64,000 bases of DNA, taken from NCBI GenBank assembly GCA_021495925.1, contig JAKEKT010000131.1, positions 1 to 64,000 on the forward strand. The letters run 5' to 3'. Positions 24,656-36,347 of this stretch are shown piece after piece. This stretch comes from Diplodia intermedia (lineage: Eukaryota > Ascomycota > Dothideomycetes > Botryosphaeriales > Botryosphaeriaceae). The notes below the pieces were generated by a model. It was not told the origin of the DNA and did not search any database. It worked only from the letters and a program-made list of their open reading frames with translations. Within the stretch, counting starts at the first letter, position 1. Each line of letters begins with the position of its first letter. The position numbers were made by a program, and so were the translations under genes.

Positions 24656-26428
24656 ATGGCCGCGTCCGACTTGCCCGCCGCGGTTGCTCCCCAGCGCCAG
24701 ACGCACGGCTGGCGGTTCTGGGCCGTCTTCCCGGGGCTCTGCTTCTCCATCCTGCTGGCCGGGCTGGACACGTCCATCGTCGCAACGGCGCTGCCCACCA
24801 TCGTCGCGTCTCTGCACTCGGGCGCGCTCTACGTGTGGGCGGTCAATGGCTACTTCCTGACCACGGCGGCCGTGCAACCCATCGCCGGCCAGCTGTCGGA
24901 CCTGTTCGGCCGCCGTGCGCCCATGTACGCTCTGCTACTTATGCTTCGTCTCCGCTCGTGCTGACCGCCACCGCGCAGGATCCTCTCAATCGTCTTCTTC
25001 GCGCTGGGCAGCGGGCTCTGCGGCGGGGCCAGCAACACGGCCATGCTCATCGCGGCGCGGCTGATCCAAGGCATCGGCGGCGGCGGGCTCTTCGTCATGG
25101 TCGACATCATCGTGGCCGACCTGGTCCCGCTGCGCGACCGCCAGAAGTACATGTCCATCGTCATGGGCACCTTCGCCGTCGGCACCTTCATCGGGCCCAT
25201 CATCGGCGGCGTCATCGTGTCCAGCATCTCGTGGCGGTGGGTGTTCTACATCAACCTGCCGATCGCGGGCGTCGCGCTGGTGCTCGTCGTGCTCTTCCTG
25301 CGCGTCAACTCCAGCCACCAGGGCACGCTCGCGTCGCGGCTCGCGCGCATCGACTTCGCGGGCAACTTCCTGCTCATGGCGTCCGTCGTCGCGGTGCTGA
25401 TCCCGCTCACCTGGGGCGGGACCGTCTACGCGTGGTCGTCGTGGCACGTCCTGCTGCCGCTCTTCGTCGGCGCCGCCGGGCTGGCCGCCTTCCTGGCGCA
25501 CCAGAAGCGCTACGCGGCCGAGCCCACGATGCCGCTGCGCGTCTACGCCAACCGCACCTCGCTGCTCGCGTACGTCCTGACCTTCCTGCACGGCGTCGAG
25601 ATGTCGTGGCTGTCCTTCTTCCTGCCCGTGTACTTCCAGGTGCTGCTCGAGGCGTCGCCGCTGCGCTCCGGCGTCGACCTGCTGGCCATCGTCATCCCGC
25701 TCATGCCCGCCGGCATCGCGGGCGGCGTCGCCATCGCCGTGACCGGCCGGTACAAGCCGACCATGGTGGCCGGCTACGCGCTGCTGTCCGTCGGCGCCGG
25801 CCTGCTGACCACGCTGGACGCCGCCTCGTCGACGGCCGAGTGGGTCGTGTTCCAGGTGGTTGCCGGCGCCGGCGGCGGGCTGGCGCTGACGGCCACGCTG
25901 CCTGCCGTGCAGGCGCCGCTGGCCGAGGCCGACGTCGCCGTCGCCACGGCGTCGTGGGCGTTTGTGCGCAGCTTCGGCAGCATCTGGGGCGCCGCCATCC
26001 CCGCCGCCGTCTTCAACTCGAGGGTCGACAGCCTGTTGCACCGCGTGAGCGACGAGGCGACCCGCGAGATCCTGGCGAGGGGCGGGGCGTACGAACATGC
26101 GACGAGGGCTTTTATCAAGTCGTTTGACGGAAACCCGCAGCTGAAGAAGGAGCTGCTGGATGTGTATACGGCGGCCATCAAGGAGGTTTGGCAGGTGTTG
26201 ATTGCCTTCACGGTGGTGGCCGTGCCTATTGCTGTGTTCATCAAGGAGGTGCCGTTAAGGAAGGAGCTGGTGACCGAGTATGGACTAAAGGAGGATGACG
26301 AGATGGATGGCAGACAGCCGGATCAGAGTCATCTCAGCGTCGGTGCTACGGGACGAGAGACCAGTCGCGAAGGCACGGAGCTGAAGTCGCTCTCCAAAAA
26401 GAGTGAATTGAGCACTACAGAGCTATAG
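24656..26428 (+). CDS. MFS drug:H+ antiporter (14-TM type), cluster exporter
   Basis: Two exons (24656-24924, 24979-26428) give 572 residues. The first transmembrane segment carries LDTSIVATALPTI, the D1 motif of the DHA2 (14-spanner) drug/H+ antiporters; GQLSDLFGRRAPM is the loop 2-3 motif A; motif C is GTFIGPIIGGVI. The rest is a regular series of hydrophobic helices, with a polar C-terminal tail of about 60 residues. It is a plasma-membrane exporter by family. Adjacent to the P450 and in the same direction, it most likely exports the polyketide or protects the producer from it. The start is the ATG just before MAASDLPAAV; upstream in-frame sequence is low complexity. Confidence 0.92.
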
Positions 26429-27639
26429 ACGGGAATCGGGACATGGTCTTTTTGGGGTTGAAGTCTTGGGAATTGGAAATTTCCAGACTCGACGTCGGAC
26501 ATGTCATTGTTTGCATTGGCTATCTGTAGTATTGTTCTCACCTTTCCTATTCGTTTTAGAGCAATCTCCACTTTACAAGACACACCAAACTCGTCACTTT
26601 ACTTTTCTTCTCCTCCGTTGCTATGCGTCCCAAAGACATCCCTTGCGAGGGAAATCACTGCTGTCCATCTCCATGCTGCAAGTAGGGCTACGAGGGCTAG
26701 AAAGATCGAGACACACAAGAACAACCCGAGGCAGATAATACGTAGATTGCAGCGGATCATGGATGCGAAACCGAATAATGACGCATGCACTGATGGACGT
26801 GGGAGAGGGGGCCGAGAGTACCCGTGTCACGCCATCCATCTGCAAGCTTTACGTGGTTCGACCGTTCGACCCCGCGCCGAGGGGGAAGAATCGGGCTGAT
26901 CGTGGCGTTCTCAACCCCTGCATGCTGAAGTCCGTGTCTTGGAGCATGCTCCTCTCTACGACCCGACAGCCACCATACGCCTTCCCCCTGCTCTTGTTCG
27001 CTCACTTCAATACATCGGAGGGTTCTCCTTCAATTCGATTTCCATGTGTATCTCAACTGCAGCGGTCTAGACCACTCAATTCAGTCCGTACATGTTCGGA
27101 TTCGACAGCAGCTTCCACATTGGAATCTAGCGTAGCGCCTGTCATCACCAAGCGAGGAAAGCTAAGCACTTGCATGTCTATCAAAAAAAAGACATTGTAC
27201 AACACGACCATGCATTTCCGCCCCATCGTTACGGACGTACGCACGCGGCTCAACAATTGTGCCGTCGTAAGAGCCTCTACAAGAACATTGTTCCTGCCAA
27301 TACATGCACGATCCTTCCGATCCTTCTAAAGCTTTCAGCCGGACATGGTGTCTGCGTTGCATGTCACTGATCCTGCAAGTTGCCTGAACCACGCAATGAT
27401 TGAGAAGGAGGTGCAACTGGGATGACTCCGTTCAATGCCTACCTGTTCTGAACGTCAGATTTAGTCTTGGCGTACTTTTGCAAGCAAATTGTGCGAGGGT
27501 AAGCCCTGTTTGAGCCACCGCAATATGCAGCGTAGCTCAAAGACCATTTCGAGTCCAGCACTGTAGTGCTGTACATACAAAAGGAGTCAGCTGGGATCAG
27601 TGTATCGGCGTGAAGTACTGTTGAACATTCTGCTCCACC
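26429..27639. other. Intergenic, 1.2 kb, right edge of the cluster
   Basis: Several frames of 60-190 codons overlap on both strands but none has a recognisable protein or a plausible exon structure. I see no gene here. The last bases are the promoter of the disrupted oxidase gene. Confidence 0.5.
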
Positions 27640-27749
27640 ATGACCCATCTTAATTTTCTGCTGTTGTCTTTCTGGGCATTCGTTGCTCCCTGCATCGTGG
27701 CTGCCAGTGAGCTAAACCCCATTCAAGCATGCCGAGAAATTGGCACAAG

Positions 27750-27754
27750 GATCT
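27750..27754. repeat. Left target-site duplication GATCT
   Basis: GATCT directly precedes the left LTR and is repeated at 33895-33899 directly after the right LTR, the 5-bp duplication expected from a retroviral-type integrase. Confidence 0.9.
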
Positions 27755-27902
27755 TATTGGAATATGAGCGTTTGCAGCAGTAGATAGCTTAGTCAGCGAG
27801 GAGCAGGATATATAAGCGACCCTTAGGGTAGCCCCCTATCGCTTCTTATATCTTATCTCTAATAGATGTATAAATATATTCTTATTTATTTAAATTCTAA
27901 TA
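27755..27902 (+). repeat. Left LTR
   Basis: 148 bases, aligned end to end with 33747-33894 without gaps. The outer part (to about 27850) keeps TGCAGCAG and TCAGCG, while the inner part (ATATCTTATCTCTAATAG and onward) is RIP-mutated relative to the right LTR. Confidence 0.93.
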
Positions 27903-28099
27903 GTTATAAGCTCGGCCGCGTAGTAGATGCTTTCTACCGTCTAGCGCACTCTTTTAAGGTACTATTTATACTATTATTATCGTTCTAAAGATATTTAGAC
28001 GATATACGGTCGCGAAGTAAAGTTACTACGTTTTAGGCCTTAATATCTCTCGTAATACTAATTTATTAATTATAGCGCTTAAAGCATCTACTTATAGGT

Positions 28100-31000
28100 C
28101 TATATATTTAGAGAAGCCGCTTCTAGCTAGCGTAATATTATCTATACGCTATAGTAGCGTCGTACTATCTACTAGCACGCCCTAGTTTATCTACGATCTA
28201 CTAATTCTTCGACCCGACGAGACGATTCGCCGTAATACTAACTCTAGTAGGGCTAATTATCGTCTAGTATTACTTATTATATCGTCTAGTAGTGCGTCGT
28301 CTAAGCCCGTTATAATGCTTAAGGCGAGAGAAGACTAAAATAGCTAGTAATATATTATTCGCTTACGAGCGAAGAAGGCGACGATCTTCTAGTATATCGA
28401 CTCGTCTAAAGAGAGTCGCTCTAAATAACTCTAGATATCTAAATAGCCTCGCCTATAAGAAGATAAGAACGAGAAGAACCTAAAATAACGTCGTAAGAAG
28501 TATAAGTATACTAGAAAGAAGTATAAACGACTAAAAAAGAAAATAAATAATCTCTTATTACTTATTAAGAATTTAGTATTAAGACATTTATTATCTCTAT
28601 TAGAACGCCTTAGCGACTCTTATTTATATACGCTTCTACGCGCGCTTTAAACGCGTATAAAATCTAACGATATAATATAGTAGAAGGTTCTTCTAAATAA
28701 TTTTAAGAATCTTCTTAAGTCTTCTTATAACCGCGATATCTTTAAATAAATAGAAAGCTAGAAGTTCTTTATTATAAAGACTAAAGCGATTAACCTATCT
28801 AATATTTAAGAAGTAAGAGGTATTTAAATATTTCTATAACCTCTTAGAGATTATAATCTAGCGTATAGTACTATAATTCTTAAGAAGGTTCGCCGCGGCG
28901 ATAATAAAATAATAATTAACGACGTCGTAAGCGACTTTCGTAGTTACTACTTTATTATTAATTTTATAGTCTTATAAGATACTCTAAGAAATAAGAAGCG
29001 TAATGCCTTCTCTATGTTACTTTATAGTTAATACTAGAAGAAGTTACTCTCGTATATCTACGATAGAAACTATAGAAACCTAGCGATCTATTAGTATCTA
29101 AATTCTAAGGCATCGAATAAGCCTTCTAACTAGACCTCTAATAAGAAGGTTTAGAAGCGCGTTAATAAGTAGTTAAGAAAGAACTTCTTACTAAAGAAGA
29201 CGCTTAAAGATGCTATTAGTAAGTATAATAAGAAGTATAATAATAATAATAAGAATAAGAATAAGAAAAGAAACGATAAGTAGTATAATAATAATAATCG
29301 TACGTCTATTACTTTATTCGCCGCTACGATAATAAACGCTACTAAAGAACTTCTAATCTTATTCGTTACTAGATATAAGAATTCTACTATCTTAGAACGC
29401 TTCTAGCTTATCGATACTAGATCTACGTATTACGTATGTAATCGCTTTATAAAGAAGCGATATACGAAGAAGAGAAACGCCGGCCTAGATAACTTTATAA
29501 TCTATAATAATAATAGACTTCTAATCGAGTCGTTTAGTAACGTTATTATTAATATAAAAAGAGATAAGAAGCTAAAGATTATTATTCTTAGAGACGCCGC
29601 CTATATTTTAATATTTATAGCGAACCTTCTCTCTATTACTAAGATAGAAGAGAAGAACGTTTATATTAATACGAATAGACGCTACTTATATAATAAGAAG
29701 AATAATAGTTCTATATACGATCTTACTTATATAGAAGGTTAATTCTTCGTTAAATATATAAAAGTATAACTAATAGTAATTACGACTAATATTACTACCC
29801 GTAATCTATCTTCTTCGTAATGGCACGATATCTTCGCCTATATAAATAATAACGTTATTTAGGCCTTACTAAATATAGTTAAAGAAGTAGTACTTATTAA
29901 GAATCTAATACCCGCGTACTACGACGTTTACGCTCGTAGTAAGACTTACTAGCTAATTACGCGATTCTCTAGATATAAGAAGAAGTCGACTAAACTATTC
30001 TTTAGAGTATTAATAGATCTTATTTAGATAAACTCTATATATAACTAGCACTAGTAGGTTATCTATCTAGAGTGCGTGGCTACTAACTACGTATTTATAG
30101 AGACTTATCTAAATAAGTATAAGTATAATCGTATTATACTAAATATACTATTACTTATTCGTAATCGCTTAAACTAAAGGATTATCTTTCTACGATCTAA
30201 CGGTAAGAGAACATTTAATAATCTATTTAAAGAGAACCTTTAATAATAAGATATTATCTAGAAGGTTATCTTATCGTATACGTTAGTCTAAAACGACTAT
30301 ATAGAGCGATTAGAGCATTTACTTATTATAAAAGCGCGCGCGCTTCGCGTTATAGCGAATCTATCTAACCCGCTCTAGTCTAAAGTATTTAAAGCGGCGG
30401 CGTATATCTTAAATAGAACCTCTATAAAGTAATATAATTAGATTATTTCTTTTAAACTAGTTTATACGAAGAAGTCTAACGTCGCTTATCTATATATTTA
30501 CGGCTATAAGGTCTACGCGCTTAATAAGCTTATTTCTTATAGTAATAAGCTATAAGAGCGTGCCCTTATTAGCTATCTTATAGACTATAATTCTACTAAC
30601 ATCTATCGTATCTAGTACCTACTAGATTCGAAGGTTATTCGCACGAGAGACGTTACTTTTAACGAATTCGTTAGATACTTCTAGAATAACTCTAATATCT
30701 TCTAGTACCTTATAGATACCGACGAGAAACTAGATAAGATTATACCGCGTATTTATTTAGACTCTAAGAACCTTATAAGTAGTAACGAGAAGTCTATTCG
30801 CTAGTCTTATATAAATAAGAATCTTAATACTAACTAGGCCTCTACTTCTCGTACGCTTTACTAAGTATCTAAAGAAGAACCCTCTACGCCTTTTAATAAG
30901 AAAGTAGACGTAGAGTAGAATCTATCTACGCTAATATCTTTAATAAGAACTTCTAAATTCGACTACTAGAAGAACTTCGCTTTAGTATTATAGTTACCCG

Positions 31001-33240
31001 TCTAATAATAATACTAGTAGTAGTAGTAGAACCTTATAGTCTTACTAGATCGCCGAGGCCGCCTACTACCTATCTAATATAATACTAAACCTATACTAGA
31101 AGCCGCGCGCGGTAATAGAGCTTCGCGCGTAGATATTATAAACGCGAACGTTAATAAAGCGAACGTTATTAAAGATAAGAGAATAAGAAGACGTCGCTAG
31201 ACGTATATTATAATAATAAATAATAGCGCTAAATATAACGTTAACTACTACTTCTTATTTACGGCGGCCATCGACCTAATTAGATATATTCTATAGCAGC
31301 TTCGCGTAGCTACGCCGCAGCTACTAAGAGGGTATAAGAATATCTAGAAACGAAAGAATATAGTACTAAGTACTAACGCTAGGTCTAATCCCGTTAAATT
31401 CGACGTGACATATACTAAAACTAAACCGAATTTAAAAGAAACGATAATTCTCTTAATATAAGTAGAAGGCTTTGCGAAGCTCTATCGTAGTAGCCGTAGC
31501 CTCTAGTAGAACTTACTAATAGACGATATAAGACACTTACTAGTAGCCCTTACCGCTAACTACTATATAATAATACTAGATCTTTAGCTAGAAAGTCTTA
31601 TAGAAGAAGAGCTTTATCTAAATTACTATTCGAAGTAGTAGTTACTACGTATTTATCGCGATAATCTTCTACTAGAACCTCGCTAGTATAACGACGTCTA
31701 TAAGTATTCTCTCGCCCCGTTTCTTTACTAGGCGATTAAGTAAGAATTAAACGAGCTAGAAGATAAGAGAGTATAGAATACCGTATCTATAGCCGAGACA
31801 CGAAGACTTAATAAGAAGGTTATACCTCTATAGTAGATCTTTAAATATAAGTTTAACGAGTATAGATATTTAGTAAAGATAAAGGCGCGTATCTACGTAC
31901 AAGATAATCTTTAATCCTCGTATTATAATATCTTCGCGGCGACGCTAGTCTTTAGAATCTTTAGAACACTTATTATAGTAATCTATGCGTTCGATCTTAA
32001 AATAAGATAATACGACGTCGTTAATATCTTTTCTTATATATCGCTATCTAATACTATCTTCGTTAAATCCTCTAAAGAAATAAGATTATCTTTAGATCTT
32101 ATTCTTAAGCTTAATCGGGCACTATACGGTCTAAAGAAGTTACCCGCCTTATAGTAAAAGTACTTCTACTAGACTCTAAAGAACCTTAGACTAGAGGTAG
32201 TACTAGATGCTCTATATCTTTATACGAATAGTTATCTATTTATATTCTTCTTCGTAAATAACGTTATTCTTACGTTTTACGCACGTAATAAGGCCTTCGT
32301 AAACGCATTTTAAGAAGATCTATTTAAGCGCTACGAGATGCGAGTAATAGATAAGGTCTAATAGTTTCTCGCTCTACGCGTTATTCGTAATAGATAGTTT
32401 AAACTACTATGGCTCTCTTAGAAGTTATATATTAATAACCTTATTACGCGGTATAATCTTACTCTTATAGGGCGTACTACTATTCTACTAGTAAAGTAGA
32501 AGTAGCTAGAGTCTAATCTAGATAAATACGTAACTTCTAAGTAGATATATATATACTAGAGTCGAATGGGTTTAGTCTAATTCGTAGCCGTTAGTACGCG
32601 CGCTAACGTCGCTTATATCTATTCGATACTATTTATCTATCTTACTAACCTCTCTATATAATATCTATAGCTAGTAGATCGCCTTCTTATCTATCTTAGT
32701 AAGACTAGTAAGCTCTCGTTATACTATAGAGAGTACTAAGACGACGATTATAAAGTATTTACGATTAGTAGTAATACCTTATACGCTAGCGACGTTACTA
32801 CTAGGCGTAGCTATTAGAGCTTAATAATAATTCTATTTAATGCTTCTATAGATTAAAAAGCGTCTAAATAATCTATCGTTACTATCTCTTCTATAAAAGT
32901 AGAGTTACTAGCCCTCTCTAAAACGGCGAAGTAATACTACTAGTAGAAATAATTCTTTAGAGATATCTTCTTCGACTCTAGACATCGTATTAATATTTAA
33001 TACGATAATAAGTAGATACTTCTTCTAATAAAATAGAACGCTATAAAACTTAATACTAAGCTTCGCTATATTAATATCTACTACTACTAGCTTCGCTAGA
33101 AAGCATAGGCCGGTAACGTTTACTTTAGATAAACGCCTACTATAGATATAGTAGCGGACGGATTAACGAAGGCATTATCTAAGTAGAAGTATTAGACGTT
33201 TATTCGTTACTTAGAGCTCGTTTCTCTTAAGAAATAACGA
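28100..33240 (+). pseudogene. Copia gag-pol remnant destroyed by RIP
   Basis: No open frame survives, but ignoring stops the + strand shows the Copia polyprotein. The protease site is near 29407 (LIDT-R-STYYVCN, the family DSGA region with Gly lost), followed by the pre-integrase landmark FIANLLSITKI near 29610. Integrase spans about 29930-30420, with YARSKTY and NDYIERLEHL (family NGVAERLNR). Reverse transcriptase has VKIKARI near 31870, ALYGLKKLP near 32120, and FVNN at 32251-32262 where the family has the catalytic YVDD. RNase H ends with ADGLTKALS near 33155. The lost catalytic Asp pair fits GAC-to-AAC changes, the kind RIP makes. The gag part (about 28300-29300) is Lys/Asn-rich and not recognisable in detail. 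Confidence 0.85.
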
Positions 33241-33736
33241 GCGTATTAATATCTAGATTATATTATCTTTTATATTTAGTTTTATACTTTTATTTCTATT
33301 ATTACGGATTGCGATTACGTAACGATTACGTACGTATTTATTTACTTATTTCTTTCTTAATACTAGCTTCTTAATCGGGTAACTAGCTATATAGACCCGC
33401 TTACTAGTGCTTTATTAGTTAACTTCGTAACTTCTCTTTTATCTAATTACGAGGATTACTAGTGTAGTAGTATTTATCTTATACTAACTACGTATATACT
33501 ACTATCGCTAGATAGTAAGGCGCCCTACTACTATATCTAGTAATTAGAGAGTAGATTTAATTTCTACTCTCGTAGAAGTCTTTAATACTATCGTTAGTTC
33601 TTATAGAAGACTTTAATACTATCTTCTCTTTCTTTTTACTATTTATAAGTTTAATTCTCGGTTATTTTATATATCTTCTATTTTACTACTTAAATACTAT
33701 GGCTAGTGTCGCGTACTTTTCTATTAGGCAAGGCGC

Positions 33737-33746
33737 GAAGGGGGTA
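33737..33746 (+). other. Polypurine tract of the retrotransposon
   Basis: GAAGGGGGTA lies immediately before the right LTR, the normal site for plus-strand DNA priming in LTR elements. Confidence 0.75.
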
Positions 33747-33894
33747 TGTTAAAATATAAGCGTTTATAGTAGTAGATAGCTTAGTTAGCGAGGAGCAGGG
33801 TATATAAGCGACCTTCGGAGTAGCCCCCTATCGCTTCTTATGCCTCACCTTCAACAGGTGTATGAATACATTCTCATTCATTCAAATCCCAACA
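33747..33894 (+). repeat. Right LTR
   Basis: 148 bases starting TGTT and ending CCCAACA. The inner half is RIP-mutated (ATAAGCGTTTATAGTAGTAG), while from about 33838 to the end it keeps normal CpA/TpG (GCCTCACC, CAACAGGTG, CATTCTCATTCATTC). Confidence 0.93.
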
Positions 33895-33899
33895 GATCT
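33895..33899. repeat. Right target-site duplication GATCT
   Basis: Matches 27750-27754 exactly. Reading on from this copy restores the oxidase frame. Confidence 0.9.
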
Positions 33900-35763
33900 C
33901 CAACGCCAGCGCCCTCATCTACGCCTGTGGGTTTCAGGGCCATCTCATGTTCAATGCAACAGTACACCTGACTTCTGTAGCGAATCCCGAATTTGCGGTG
34001 GATACTCACCACTGGTATGCGTCGTCGAGCCAGACCCCGGCGTGTGTCCTCGAGGTGGGGTCCGTTGAGGATACAGCTACTGCAGTAAGTCCAGCACGTA
34101 CCTCATCCAAGACATCGCAGATGATGACATTGGGGAAACCACATAGCTGAAAATCATCGGCCACTCCCGCACTTTGTTTGCCGTCATGTCGGGAGGTCAC
34201 ACGTCCAACGCGGGGTTTTCAAGCACGACAGGCGTACACATCTCCTTTAAACGCATGAAGCAAGTGACCTTGTCTCCCGATAATTCCTCCGTGGAGATTG
34301 GGGCGGGAATGGTCAGTAAATACGTCCTCTGATGCATGCGGCTGGCTGAGCTTACTATGAGCTTAACAGACCTGGGACCAAGTTTTTGTCGAACTGGAAG
34401 GCACAGGATACAACGTTGTCGGCGGCAGGATGCCTGGCCCTGGCGTTGGAGGCTTTACGCTCGGTGGCGGATTCTCATGGTATGGAGAAACACTCCTCGT
34501 GCCCTATAGTGTACCACTGCTGACCACAAGCTGCACACAAGGAAAACCAGCCAGTACGGTATGATACAGCAGCAGATGGGGTGTGGAAACGTTCAATGCT
34601 GATGGCCATGTAGGAATGACCTGTGACACAGTGAAGAGCTACAGCTTGGTTTTACCGGTACGGATGCCGGGAGTCCTAACGTCTCATAGCTGATTTCAGT
34701 CTCAGAACGGCACCATCAGCCGCATCGACTCGACGCAGCCGGACCTGTTCTTTGCTCTCAAAGGAGGATTGAATCGTTTCGGAATCGTTACTTCGATAGA
34801 GTACTACACACACGCGCAACCGGCCATCATATACGTGAGTAACCACTGACCGTAATCGTTCACGCTGACACCGCTTGCAGGGAGGTGGCGCAATCTACGC
34901 GGCCGATCAGATCCCCGCCGTACTCAACGCAACTTCAGTCTTTACGTCATCGAATTCCGATCCAAAGGCTCAACTGATCACAATGCTCCAAGGGTCTCCA
35001 AACGGCAGTACGGCATTGGTGCTGTTCTTCTACGACGGCCCCACGCGTCCTTCGAGTTTCGCGCCCTTCGACGATATCCCCACGGTCCTGAATATCCTGC
35101 AGCCTCAATCATTTTCTTCATTCGTAGAAATGTTCCCGACCGACACCGTCGCCAACGCTCGTGGAACCTTCCACACATTGTCGACGTCGGGACTGACGAT
35201 TGAGTTCCTGGCTGCAGTCCAGAACGAAACCGAGGCACGTCCTACCGTCCCTCTCCACGCCATTTCCACGCATGGCAAGCTGACACCCACGTCTCCATAG
35301 AAACTGGCCAAGGCTATGGCGAAGCACAGCGGAACGACGGTGACCTATGTGGTGGAGCCCTTCCTACTCTCGTACGGCCAAAAGGCAACGGACAGCGCGT
35401 TTCCCCACGCAAACTCGCCTCTACCCGTAAGTCCACCACGCCGCTCCATTCCCCCGGCGAGAAGGTCGCTGGACTTCTGTGTTGACCGCTTTTCCCCAGC
35501 TCAACCTCTGGGCGGCATGGACATCTGCAGCGGACGACGCGTTTTGGCACAGCGCGATGCGCGAGTCGGTGCAGGCGCTCAAGGTCCTCGCCGTCCGAGA
35601 AGGAATCCATACAGATGAGTATGCGGCCTATCCGAACTACGCGATCGCGGGCACGGCGGCTGAGGAGTTGTATGGGGTGGAAAACGCTTACCGACTGAGG
35701 CGCATCCGGCGTCAGGTGGACCCGCACGGTGTTATGGGGCTTGCCGGGGGATTCGAAATTTGA

Positions 35764-36347
35764 TTGTCCGTTCTAGTAGTTACTTGGTAGCCTTCCCATG
35801 TTCCTCTTCTTCCCATTCAGTATGAGCCTCTAGTTCCTTGAATCTCTCTTTCGGAGTCTAGATAGACACCAAACGCCCTTTACAATTTCCACCAAATCAT
35901 TTTTTGCCTTAGTTTACCAGGGTTTCTGTTTAGAGAAATAAAAAGTAGCTCGGACACCACCAACGGGTGCGATTGCCCACTATGAAGCCACCCAGAGTGA
36001 TGGCGGATGGTGTCGATGTTTTTGGCGCTTAAGACACTCTCGTCCGGGTTCTTCTCTCCCTGACAATGTGTATTCGTAATCATTCAGACCCTGCAGTAAT
36101 GACTTCTTCTTCACTTTAAGTGTGTTCACGCAATTTGAAAACATACTATGGGGTTGTAGAGTCTGTATTCGTTGCTACGATAGGTATACGAGACCAGCTC
36201 CGTGACTACAGCAGAACGAACCCAAACCCAGTTCTTTCCCTCCGAGCCTCGTTGACCAGCGAACTTAGTGAGTGACGATGTTGGTACCAACAAAACCGAA
36301 AACTAAACCAAAGAGAGGTACTAGACTAGTCCGGCCTGCCTGCGCGC
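35764..36347. other. Intergenic, convergent
   Basis: Contains the 3' ends of the FAD oxidase (+) and the cysteine-rich protein (-). No gene seen. Confidence 0.5.

Larger units (their letters stand above)
27755..33894 (+). mobile_element. Full-length Ty1/Copia LTR retrotransposon, RIP-inactivated
   Basis: The 6140-bp element is bounded by 148-bp LTRs ending in TG...CA (the first G is mutated to A in the left copy) with short inverted ends TGTTGG/CCAACA. The 5-bp duplication GATCT flanks it. Translating through RIP stops gives protease, integrase, reverse transcriptase and RNase H in that order; integrase before reverse transcriptase marks Ty1/Copia. A purine tract lies just before the right LTR. 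Almost every CpA/TpG in the interior is gone. The element is inserted in sense orientation in the FAD oxidase gene. Confidence 0.93.
27640..35763 (+). pseudogene. FAD-linked (berberine-bridge-type) oxidase gene disrupted by a retrotransposon
   Basis: The 5' part, from ATG 27640, encodes a signal peptide (MTHLNFLLLSFWAF...) and ELNPIQACREIGTRI, stopping at the insertion. The rest resumes at 33900 in the right frame once the element and one GATCT copy are ignored: a YACGFQGH region, PACVLEVGSVED, the FAD loop SGGHTSNAGFSS with the His that normally bonds FAD, GGRMPGPGVGGFTLGGGFSW, ALKGGLNRFGIVTS, and a C-terminus YPNYAIAGTAAEELYGVEN ending at 35763. Most introns in the 3' part have normal signals; the one near 35232 needs a GC donor (GAG|GCACGT) to keep frame. 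Members are secreted flavoprotein oxidases, often in secondary metabolism. Apart from the insertion the gene looks intact, so the hit may be fairly young. It adjoins the PKS cluster and could once have belonged to it. Confidence 0.85.

Noticed and set aside
26763..27329. 188-codon plus-strand frame right of the MFS gene
   Set aside because: No motif, biased composition not gene-like, heavily overlapped by other frames; I could not support a gene.
28900..29350. Runs of AATAATAAT and similar that look like microsatellites or a CRISPR-like array
   Set aside because: They are RIP-mutated coding sequence of the Copia element; no regular repeat-spacer pattern.
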